From contig VGDJ01000076.1 in NCBI GenBank assembly GCA_016869775.1, positions 1-5,990 on the forward strand: a stretch of 5,990 nucleotides of DNA. The letters are read 5' to 3'. A model generated the notes under the pieces. That model had not been told where the DNA came from, ran no database searches, and saw only the letters and a list, made by a program, of their open reading frames with translations. A program made the translations under genes and the position numbers. The stretch comes from Alphaproteobacteria bacterium. GTDB taxonomy: Bacteria; Pseudomonadota; Alphaproteobacteria; Rickettsiales; UBA1997. Below, piece after piece: positions 1 through 4,629 of the stretch; position 1 is the stretch's first letter; each line of letters starts with the position of its first letter.

Positions 1-193
1 TTTGAACTTCATTTGGATTGTGAAATTGGCGATGAATTTGTGAAGCCTTGAATATCAAGTCATTAAACGGCATGTTAAAATACTCAAGAACTTGCGCCAC
101 CTGCCAATTGTCTCGAGGATTGTGATTTTCGTGATTTTCTAAATCGCTAAATTTTAGACTATTTTTAGAATATTGCGCCGAAGAATTTATCAT
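1..193 (-). CDS. bioB: Biotin synthase BioB, N-terminal fragment (continues past base 1)
   Basis: Translating the minus strand from ATG at 193 gives 64 codons that run off the window. After a polar N-terminus of about 27 residues comes RDNWQVAQVLEYF (28-40), then MPFNDLIFKASQIHRQ (41-56), ending NPNEVQ. This matches the start of BioB proteins, where a W-x-x-x-x-V-x-x-L/Y-F segment precedes P-[FL]-x-DLLF-x-A-x-x-VHRQ and D-P-x-x-VQ, just before the radical-SAM CxxxCxxC loop. That loop lies outside the window, so the catalytic cysteines cannot be checked. BioB is a cytosolic iron-sulfur radical-SAM enzyme that inserts sulfur into dethiobiotin, the last step of biotin synthesis. The ATG at 208-210 meets a stop after six codons, so 193 is the start. 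No Shine-Dalgarno sequence is visible. It follows the methyltransferase gene after 85 bases on the same strand and may have its own promoter. Confidence 0.88.
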   Translation of the reverse strand, partial: MINSSAQYSKNSLKFSDLENHENHNPRDNWQVAQVLEYFNMPFNDLIFKASQIHRQFHNPNEVQ

Positions 194-210
194 AGATGAG
201 AATTTATCAT
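183..210. repeat. 11-bp direct repeat at the bioB start
   Basis: GAATTTATCAT occurs at 183-193 and again at 200-210, offset by 17 bases. On the minus strand each copy begins with ATGATAAATTC, so the bioB start codon and its next codons are duplicated just upstream. The upstream ATG reads only six codons before TGA. The outcome looks like a small local duplication and may only be sequence noise. Confidence 0.6.
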
Positions 211-232
211 GGAATTTGATATTTGTGCGGTG

Positions 233-260
233 ATTTTAATTTTTGACGAATAGAAATCAA
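233..260 (-). promoter_or_regulatory. Candidate sigma-70 promoter for bioB
   Basis: On the minus strand TTGATT (255-260) is separated by 16 bases from TAAAAT (233-238), close to the TTGACA/TATAAT consensus. Transcription would begin near 226 and leave a leader of about 33 bases before the bioB ATG. In such AT-rich sequence chance matches are common, so this is only a candidate. Read-through from the hisH/methyltransferase genes is the alternative. Confidence 0.33.
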
Positions 261-278
261 ACATTAAATCGGCCCAAA

Positions 279-1394
279 CTATCTCCAAACAATGTGGACT
301 TTAAATAAATCACCCATTTGGTCAGAATCCACGAGTCTACGAAAAGCACTCCACAATTCATCATTTTTGGCCGGATTTAATCGCGCAAGATTTTCAAGGC
401 GCTCCTTGGCGCCAAGCGCTAACAAGAATTGACCTTGGCTAACTTGAGAAGAGTTAAGATTATATTCTTTCGCGATTTTATCGAGGGCTAAGAAATCAAC
501 CAACGCCGTAATATCGGCATTTTTCAATCCCTCAAAAAAAGAAATTTTTTGATGATTGCGCACTGCCTGCAACGTGTTAGCAAAATCATAAAAAAAATAT
601 CCGTAATCAATATTTATGGCGAGACCACCGCGCTGATTAATTGCATCGAAAAGCTTAGAAATGAAGGCTTGCATTGATTTTGAATATTCATAGACAGCTC
701 CGCATGGGGCAGATTCTGACAAATCTTTTCCGAGCTGTGATTCAACAAAATCATTAATTGATTTGTCAAAATTTCTTATCACAAATTGTGGATCTAATAA
801 GTTTTGCTTATCACTAAAATTAATTAATCTTTCTTGCCAACCTGCTTTGGTTTTAACAAATTGATCAATCGCAAAACAATCCAAAAGTTCGTTCGATAAA
901 AAATATATTTCTCCGCCCAAATCAAGCTCTGAAGCGCTTTTAAAATCTTCAAAATTACTATGCCAAGAAACCTTATAATCTTTTAAATTCTGTTGCTGAA
1001 TCGCTTTTAAATGCGGGTTAATTTCAATAATATGAAAAGCGCTTTTTTCGATAAAGTTTTGCGCTACTGATATTTTTTTTTGAGCCAAAAAATTTATTGT
1101 TTTTAATATATCCCTAAACCATACGCCCCTGCCAGCCCCCATTTCAACTAAAGAAATTTTTGAAGTTGTCGACTTGGAAATTTCTAATAAATATCCCGCC
1201 ACCACTTCGCCAAAAATTTGCGAAATTTCAGGTGCCGTTATGAAGTCGGCAGATTTGCCGATTGGATTTTTGGTTTTATAATAACCAAAATTTTCAGAGA
1301 ATAATTGTTGATTTATCAGTTCAGAAATTTTCACAAAATTGCAATATATTGATGGCCTAAAAAGCAAGCAAATCGAATCTATCGAGGGCGCCAA
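279..1394 (-). CDS. SAM-dependent methyltransferase, NDUFAF7/MidA family (COG1565)
   Basis: A class I SAM-dependent methyltransferase-like protein of up to 371 residues. Numbered from the TTG at 1394, visible family blocks are FGYY (36-39), DFITAPEISQIFGE (50-63), the SAM-binding motif I VEMGAGRG (83-90), SNELLDCFAIDQF (167-179, matching the family's NEFxDALP-x-x-QF), IDYGYFF (262-268), NTLQAVRNHQ (273-282), a DITALVDF block (294-301), QGQFLLALG (320-328) and the C-terminal MGDLFKV (360-366). The mitochondrial homologue NDUFAF7 dimethylates an arginine of a complex I subunit. The bacterial substrate is not established, so the precise role here is inference. No ATG exists before codon 85. Possible starts are TTG 1394 (overlapping hisH by 16 bases), TTG 1367 (11 bases after the hisH stop) and GTG 1334, which begins right at the conserved N-terminal helix. 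None has a Shine-Dalgarno sequence. The gene probably shares a transcript with hisH. Confidence 0.88.
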   Translation of the reverse strand: MAPSIDSICLLFRPSIYCNFVKISELINQQLFSENFGYYKTKNPIGKSADFITAPEISQIFGEVVAGYLLEISKSTTSKISLVEMGAGRGVWFRDILKTINFLAQKKISVAQNFIEKSAFHIIEINPHLKAIQQQNLKDYKVSWHSNFEDFKSASELDLGGEIYFLSNELLDCFAIDQFVKTKAGWQERLINFSDKQNLLDPQFVIRNFDKSINDFVESQLGKDLSESAPCGAVYEYSKSMQAFISKLFDAINQRGGLAINIDYGYFFYDFANTLQAVRNHQKISFFEGLKNADITALVDFLALDKIAKEYNLNSSQVSQGQFLLALGAKERLENLARLNPAKNDELWSAFRRLVDSDQMGDLFKVHIVWR

Positions 1395-2011
1395 TCAATA
1401 AAATTTTTCAAGAATTTGAGTCCGGCTTTACCACTTTTTTCTGGATGAAATTGTGCCCCGATTATGTTGTCTTTGGCAATTATTGCATTAATTTTTATAC
1501 CATAATCAACATAGCCAATTACGTTGTTTTCGTTTTGGCAAATAAAATGATAAGAGTTGGCAAAATAAAAATCTTCGTCTTGAGCTATATTTAGAAGAAT
1601 TGGGTGATTGCCAGATTTTATTTTGAGAGAATTCCAGCCCATTTGTGGAATTTTTAAACCATTTTTGGTAGGAATTTTTTCAACCCTTCCATTAATAAGG
1701 CCCAAACCGTGGTGCTCGCCATTTTCTAAACCAATTGAAGCCAAAACCTGCATTCCAACACATATTCCCAAAAATGGTTTTTTGTAATTAAGAACTTGAT
1801 TACGAATCTCACCCAAAAGACCTTCGACTGATTTAAGAGAATTCATGCAATCACCAAAAGCCCCAACGCCCGGCAATATAAAATAATTCGCCGATTTTAT
1901 GTCGGTTAAATTGCTTGATATAATTACATCGCAAAGATTGTCGATTTTTTTTAGGGCATTAAAAACCGATTTAACATTGCCGGCACCGTAGTCAATAATG
2001 ACGATTTTCAT
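1379..2011 (-). CDS. hisH: Imidazole glycerol phosphate synthase, glutaminase subunit HisH
   Basis: A 210-residue class I (triad) glutamine amidotransferase of full family length. It opens with KIVIIDYGAGNVKS (2-15) and has the PGVGAFGDC oxyanion-strand segment (47-55). The nucleophile elbow is LGICVGMQVL with Cys84, and QFHPEKSG supplies His189 and Glu191. IPQMGWNSL (121-129) and NSYHF (152-156) are further HisH signatures; IPQ in place of the common VPH is typical of alphaproteobacterial HisH. HisH hydrolyses glutamine and channels ammonia to the cyclase HisF, which forms imidazole glycerol phosphate and AICAR in histidine synthesis. The ATG at 2011 overlaps the stop of the upstream DUF2628 gene (ATGA), suggesting translational coupling. 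No hisF, hisA or other his gene is in view, so its partner must be encoded elsewhere. A HisH-like amidotransferase serving a surface-sugar pathway is possible but fits less well. Confidence 0.93.
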   Translation of the reverse strand: MKIVIIDYGAGNVKSVFNALKKIDNLCDVIISSNLTDIKSANYFILPGVGAFGDCMNSLKSVEGLLGEIRNQVLNYKKPFLGICVGMQVLASIGLENGEHHGLGLINGRVEKIPTKNGLKIPQMGWNSLKIKSGNHPILLNIAQDEDFYFANSYHFICQNENNVIGYVDYGIKINAIIAKDNIIGAQFHPEKSGKAGLKFLKNFIDWRPR

Positions 2012-2466
2012 GCTCTTATTTGTGTTTTGCTTTGTGATGGATTTGAGATGAATGGATTCAATATCGACTCACTAAATATTGATGCAAATTTATTATCGTT
2101 ATTTTCGACAAGATGCTTAATCAAATTGATTTTGGCATCGACCGAGCTTTTGGCAAATATCATTGTGGCTAATTTAAATTTTTTTCTTTGAATTAAATGA
2201 TCGACCAGCCAAGATCTAGAGTTAAGAGCAATCATTGTGAAGAAGGTCAATTTAAGCCACAACGCGTCATCAAATAGCTTGGATAAAAAAATATCAAATA
2301 CCAAAAAAATTGCGATTATAGCGAAAAATTCGCGCCACATCCGATGAAACAAGAACCACAAAGGATTGAAAATTAAGGCGCTAAAGGAAAAACTTTCATC
2401 AATAACCGCCAAATCTTCAATTTTACCAAACTTGTCGAGTTTTATTAATCCGCTGTAGAGTTTCAT
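2008..2466 (-). CDS. DUF2628-like small membrane protein
   Basis: A 152-residue protein of unknown function. Residues 25-47 (SFSFSALIFNPLWFLFHRMW region) match the DUF2628 pattern of an aromatic hydrophobic stretch, then PLW-x-L-x-HRLW-x-E. Hydrophobic segments lie near 28-40, 46-63 and 69-82, suggesting two or three membrane passes. The conserved basic RSWLVDHLIQRKKF (84-97) follows, and then a polar C-terminal tail. DUF2628 genes often sit beside hisH in alphaproteobacteria, commonly between hisH and hisA, which supports both calls. Its stop overlaps the hisH start by the ATGA quadruplet, so the two are probably co-translated. The ATG at 2466 has no Shine-Dalgarno sequence and lies 17 bases from a perfect hairpin on its 5' side. 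Family membership is recognised from pattern memory. No biochemical role is known to me. Confidence 0.75.
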   Translation of the reverse strand: MKLYSGLIKLDKFGKIEDLAVIDESFSFSALIFNPLWFLFHRMWREFFAIIAIFLVFDIFLSKLFDDALWLKLTFFTMIALNSRSWLVDHLIQRKKFKLATMIFAKSSVDAKINLIKHLVENNDNKFASIFSESILNPFISNPSQSKTQIRA

Positions 2467-2483
2467 TGATTGAAGGTGAGTGC

Positions 2484-2517
2484 ATTTCTAAATTGAGTTG
2501 ACGCTCAATTTAGAAAT
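2484..2517. repeat. Perfect 14-bp inverted repeat between rplT and the DUF2628 gene
   Basis: ATTTCTAAATTGAG (2484-2497) and CTCAATTTAGAAAT (2504-2517) are exact reverse complements around a six-base loop. It lies after the rplT stop and just before the DUF2628 start on the same strand. Position suggests a transcription end or mRNA 3' stabiliser for rpmI-rplT. There is no T-tract after the stem on the minus strand, and the stem is AT-rich, so a classical Rho-independent terminator is not clearly shown. Confidence 0.55.
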
Positions 2518-2567
2518 AAATTATTGTGTTTTAAAAACTATTTTCACTAATAAGCAACCAGACAAGA

Positions 2568-2927
2568 CTAGGCTTCAAGAGCTTTTTTAGCTTTATCAAC
2601 AATTTTTGCAAAGGTCTCTTTATCGCGAGAGGCAAGATCAGAAAGCACTTTGCGATCAAGGTCGATTTTTGCCAACTTTAAGCCATTAATAAAGCGAGAA
2701 TAAACTAGACCATGCTCTCTAACTCCGGCATTAATACGCTGAATCCACAAAGCGCGAAAATCTCTTTTGCGGACTTTGCGATCACGATAAGCATATCTCA
2801 GGGCTTTTTCGACTTTTTCAATGGCAACTCTAAAGCAATTTTTAGCACGACCGCGGTAGCCTTTTGCCATTTTTAAGATTTTTTTGTGGCGAGCTTTTTT
2901 TGTAACTCCTCTTTTAACACGACTCAT
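2568..2927 (-). CDS. rplT: 50S ribosomal protein L20
   Basis: A 119-residue, strongly basic protein of normal L20 length. It begins SRVKRGVTKKARHKKILK (2-19) and continues AKGYRGRAKNCFRVA (21-35), ALRYAYRDRKVRKRDFR (42-58), LWIQRINAGVREHGLVYS (60-77) and FINGLKLA (79-86). These are the conserved blocks of L20. The protein binds 23S rRNA early in assembly of the large subunit. In several bacteria it also represses translation of its own operon by binding the leader. The ATG is set by AGGAG at 2933-2937, five bases upstream, one of the few clear ribosome binding sites in the window. It follows rpmI after 38 bases and is surely co-transcribed with it. Confidence 0.98.
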   Translation of the reverse strand: MSRVKRGVTKKARHKKILKMAKGYRGRAKNCFRVAIEKVEKALRYAYRDRKVRKRDFRALWIQRINAGVREHGLVYSRFINGLKLAKIDLDRKVLSDLASRDKETFAKIVDKAKKALEA

Positions 2928-2932
2928 TTTGT

Positions 2933-2937
2933 CTCCT
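2933..2937 (-). promoter_or_regulatory. Shine-Dalgarno sequence of rplT
   Basis: AGGAG on the minus strand, five bases before the rplT ATG. Most genes here, including rpmI, hisH, grpE, clpP and clpX, lack a comparable site, so rplT may be translated more independently than its neighbours. Confidence 0.85.
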
Positions 2938-2965
2938 AAATTTAATTTCTATATAAGTTCTTTGA

Positions 2966-3169
2966 TTACCTATTGTAAGGCATTTTGAACTTTAAAATAC
3001 TGGCAGTATGACCCTCGGACAAAGAAGCGCTCTTGCGCAAGTTTCTGATTCTTCTTTGGCTTTTTTTGTTAAGATTGTGTCTTTTGCCAGCTTGCTTGTG
3101 AGATAATTTTCCGGTGCCGGTGACACGAAAGCGCTTTTTAGCGCCACTATTTGTTTTGACTTTAGGCAT
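2966..3169 (-). CDS. rpmI: 50S ribosomal protein L35
   Basis: A 67-residue basic protein of usual L35 length. It begins MPKVKTNSGAKKRFRVTGTG (1-20), followed by KLSHKQAGKRHNLNKKS (21-37) and a basic R-R-I-R-N-L-R-K segment (39-46), as in bacterial L35. It is a structural protein of the large ribosomal subunit. The ATG at 3169 has no Shine-Dalgarno sequence. In many bacteria the order is infC-rpmI-rplT; here nothing resembling IF-3 lies upstream, and instead there is about 440 bases without a gene before a tRNA. A leader with a nested hairpin may carry the control of the pair. A longer frame on the same strand at 2992-3252 is a shadow of this gene. Confidence 0.97.
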   Translation of the reverse strand: MPKVKTNSGAKKRFRVTGTGKLSHKQAGKRHNLNKKSQRRIRNLRKSASLSEGHTASILKFKMPYNR

Positions 3170-3283
3170 AGTTTAGTAGTTTTTGAACTTAAGACAATTA
3201 GGCAGAAATAAAATTTCATTTTGTTGGGCCTAATAATCAAATAGATATTCAACCAATTCTTAAGAAAAGATGGAATGAAAACA

Positions 3284-3344
3284 GTTGCTTGACGCTAAGC
3301 TGTCTGATTGTTTTATGGCTTTAGCAAATAAGCAATGAAGCAAC
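3284..3344 (-). promoter_or_regulatory. Nested hairpin in the presumed rpmI-rplT leader
   Basis: On the plus strand GTTGCTT (3284-3290) pairs with AAGCAAC (3338-3344). Inside this, GCTAAGC (3294-3300) pairs with GCTTTAGC (3318-3325) with one bulged base. In the minus-strand transcript the structure would form shortly after the candidate start near 3361 and is followed by TGTTTTC. L20 of other bacteria binds a structured leader to repress its operon, so a regulatory role is plausible but not shown. Confidence 0.4.
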
Positions 3345-3367
3345 AATTAATTAATCATCGCTACAGC

Positions 3368-3373
3368 ATTATA
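3368..3373 (-). promoter_or_regulatory. Candidate -10 element of the rpmI-rplT promoter
   Basis: A perfect TATAAT on the minus strand, preceded by TTGGT, which is near an extended -10 arrangement. No good -35 hexamer is found at 16-18 bases upstream. Transcription would start near 3361, giving a leader of about 190 bases before rpmI. Confidence 0.35.
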
Positions 3374-3398
3374 ACCAAAAACAAGGAGGCGCGATTTT

Positions 3399-3428
3399 AT
3401 GAACGAAGAATTTAAAATCAACAACTAA
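3399..3428 (+). CDS. Possible nine-codon leader peptide with a strong Shine-Dalgarno sequence
   Basis: On the plus strand AAGGAGG (3383-3389) is followed nine bases later by ATG and the frame MNEEFKINN, then TAA. The ribosome binding site is better than that of any gene in the window except perhaps rplT. No plus-strand gene follows, since the tRNA and grpE lie on the other strand, so a leader-peptide role has no visible target. The peptide resembles nothing I know. It may equally be chance, with CCTCCTT on the minus strand belonging to rpmI upstream sequence. Confidence 0.2.
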   Translation: MNEEFKINN

Positions 3429-3607
3429 AAATGCTATTTGCTTTAATTGTTGATGCTCTGAGTTGATTTTAATTATATTTGAAAAAGCTTCAAAAGCATT
3501 AGGGTCCAAAAAAACTAGGACCTCTGAGTCAGATTTGGTCTTGAGATTTTAAATCATTTTGATCGGGCAAAATGCAGAATAACAAGAGGTGAACAAGAAA
3601 GATAAAA

Positions 3608-3683
3608 TGGTGGGATTGGTAGGGATTGAACCTACGACCAAGACGTTATGAGCGTCCTGCTCTGACCGCTGAGCTACAATCCC
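3608..3683 (-). tRNA. tRNA with CAU anticodon (elongator Met or Ile2), CCA encoded
   Basis: A complete 76-base cloverleaf on the minus strand. The acceptor stem is GGGATTG/CAATCCC. The D stem is GCTC/GAGC around an AGCGGTCA loop. The anticodon stem GGACG/CGTCT holds the loop CTCATAA, with anticodon CAU at 3648-3650. TGGTC is the variable loop. The T stem is GTAGG/CCTAC with loop TTCAATC, then discriminator A and genomic CCA. It is not the initiator, because bases 1 and 72 form a G-C pair and the anticodon stem lacks three G-C pairs next to the loop. CAU could belong to elongator methionine or to isoleucine-2, whose C34 is changed to lysidine by TilS. I cannot separate these with confidence. 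It stands alone, between grpE and rpmI. Confidence 0.96.
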
Positions 3684-3899
3684 TATCAATCCAAGAGTTG
3701 GCCTAAATAAATTATTCAATTTGTGGGCTAGGAATAAATATTTTTATTGATTAACCAAATAGACCGGACTTTGTTTCAAAACTTTAACTCGAATTAAATT
3801 ATCAGTGACAAAAAATTTTTTGCAACCGTCAATTTTTAAAAAATATGCTTTACAATTTACTCAAAATTTTATTTTGAAATTCAAAATTATTATACCCAT
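3684..3899. other. AT-rich spacer between grpE and the tRNA, with weak hairpins
   Basis: No gene is seen. Three mutually complementary heptamers lie just after the grpE stop: TCAAAAT (3861-3867), ATTTTGA (3871-3877) and TCAAAAT (3881-3887), so the middle one can pair with either side. Further on is the 14-base palindrome CAAAAAATTTTTTG (3809-3822). Either could help end the grpE transcript, but both stems lack G-C pairs. The tRNA promoter should lie in 3690-3770; I see no convincing -35/-10 pair. Confidence 0.5.
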
Positions 3900-4487
3900 T
3901 TATTGCGCTTTTGGTTTAGCGACTCCAACCAAAGCTGGCCTTATTAGCCTCTCTCCTATAGAATATCCAGCTTGAATCACTTGAACCACCAAACCCTCTT
4001 TCGCATCAGATTCAATATTGGCGATGGCTTCATGAAAATTGTGATCAAATTCTTGATTCAGCGGATAAATCCTTTTGACATTATTTTTTTCAAATACCTT
4101 TAGCAACTCTTTCTCGGTCATTTCTATGGCGGTTGCGTAGTTTTTAATGGCCGGATATTGTTCAATCTCTTGCTTTGGAGAATTCTCGCTAGCCATAAAA
4201 AAATTTTCGACCACCATTACCAAATCGCCAACAAAATTTGCAATAGCGTATTTTGAAGCTTTTTCAATTTCTTCTCTGGAGCGTCTTCGAACGTTATCAA
4301 GCTCAGCTAATGTTCTTAAAATTTTATCATTGGCCTCGGATAGTTTTTGTTCGAGCTCTGCAATTTTGTCGCTTGAATTTAAAGAACTTTCGTTATTTTG
4401 GTGTTGGTTAGAAGAGGGTCTTTCAGAATTATTGAGATTTAAATCTTCTTGCTGAATATTGTCTGAATTTTCAGTTGATGTAGCCAT
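3900..4487 (-). CDS. grpE: Nucleotide exchange factor GrpE
   Basis: A 195-residue GrpE of usual length. Residues 1-38 are polar and rich in Asn, Gln and Ser, as in the disordered tail of the family. Residues 40-85 form the long dimerising coiled coil, including LAELDNVRRRSREEIEKA (60-77). The motif FDHNFHEAI (147-155) corresponds to FDPxxHEAM. The C-terminal beta domain carries VVQVIQAGYSIGERLIRPA (167-185) and VGVAK. GrpE releases ADP from DnaK and so drives the chaperone cycle in the cytosol. The ATG at 4487 gives a complete tail. No Shine-Dalgarno sequence is present. It is divergent from clpP and has a sigma-32-like element upstream. The hrcA gene that often precedes grpE is not here. Confidence 0.96.
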   Translation of the reverse strand: MATSTENSDNIQQEDLNLNNSERPSSNQHQNNESSLNSSDKIAELEQKLSEANDKILRTLAELDNVRRRSREEIEKASKYAIANFVGDLVMVVENFFMASENSPKQEIEQYPAIKNYATAIEMTEKELLKVFEKNNVKRIYPLNQEFDHNFHEAIANIESDAKEGLVVQVIQAGYSIGERLIRPALVGVAKPKAQ

Positions 4488-4510
4488 AAATATGATTGTT
4501 TAGATTATTT

Positions 4511-4538
4511 TTGATAAGTAATTTTTAAAAAATCTAAT
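4511..4538 (+). promoter_or_regulatory. Candidate sigma-70 promoter for clpP-clpX
   Basis: TTGATA (4511-4516), 16 bases, then TCTAAT (4533-4538) on the plus strand. Transcription would begin near 4545 and give a leader of about 85 bases. It overlaps the candidate grpE promoter, so the two could compete. AT-rich sequence makes chance matches common. Confidence 0.35.
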
Positions 4539-4559
4539 CGAATAAAAAACAGTTTCAAG
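4532..4559 (-). promoter_or_regulatory. Candidate heat-shock (sigma-32) promoter of grpE
   Basis: On the minus strand CTTGAAA (4553-4559, preceded by C) matches the sigma-32 -35 element. After 12 bases comes CGATTAGAT (4532-4540), a weaker fit to CCCCATnTA. Transcription would begin near 4525, about 38 bases before the grpE ATG. The gene's function makes heat-shock control likely. The -10 part and slightly short spacing limit confidence. Confidence 0.45.
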
Positions 4560-4629
4560 GTTGCATTAAAAAAAAATATTTCTAGTTTCGTTGGCAACAA
4601 ATTTTTATCATCAAATAAAATCACAAAAA

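Larger units (their letters stand above)
3170..3607. other. Gene-free region between rpmI and the CAU tRNA
   Basis: No protein of recognisable family is encoded on either strand, and I could not match RNase P RNA, SRP RNA, 6S RNA or tmRNA. It does hold a TATAAT facing rpmI (3368-3373), a nested hairpin (3284-3344), and on the plus strand AAGGAGG followed by a nine-codon frame (3383-3428). Short complementary arms lie at 3341-3350/3443-3452 and 3323-3330/3435-3442. A weak hairpin occurs at 3503-3522, with arms GGTCC/GGACC around ten mostly A bases. It most likely combines the 3' flank of the tRNA transcript with the promoter and leader of rpmI-rplT. Confidence 0.6.

Noticed and set aside
2992..3252. 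86-codon minus-strand frame overlapping rpmI
   Set aside because: It runs in another frame through most of rpmI and resembles no family. L35 is unmistakable in the other frame.
3289..3317. Plus-strand promoter TTGACG, 17 bases, TTTATG
   Set aside because: Reasonable spacing but a weak -10, and it lies inside the nested hairpin with no plus-strand gene beyond the nine-codon frame. Kept only as a possibility for an RNA.
3170..3607. RNase P RNA, SRP RNA, 6S RNA or tmRNA in the gene-free region
   Set aside because: None of their conserved core sequences could be found on either strand.
3809..3822. Palindrome CAAAAAATTTTTTG as a grpE terminator
   Set aside because: It has no loop and almost no G-C pairs, so termination is unconvincing; listed only within the spacer.
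4147..4455. 102-codon plus-strand frame inside grpE
   Set aside because: Antisense shadow of grpE, Ser/Leu-rich, without family features or a ribosome site.
4591..4629. TTG-start extension of clpP by 13 residues
   Set aside because: ATG 4630 gives the usual ClpP length, and the extra residues do not resemble a ClpP propeptide.
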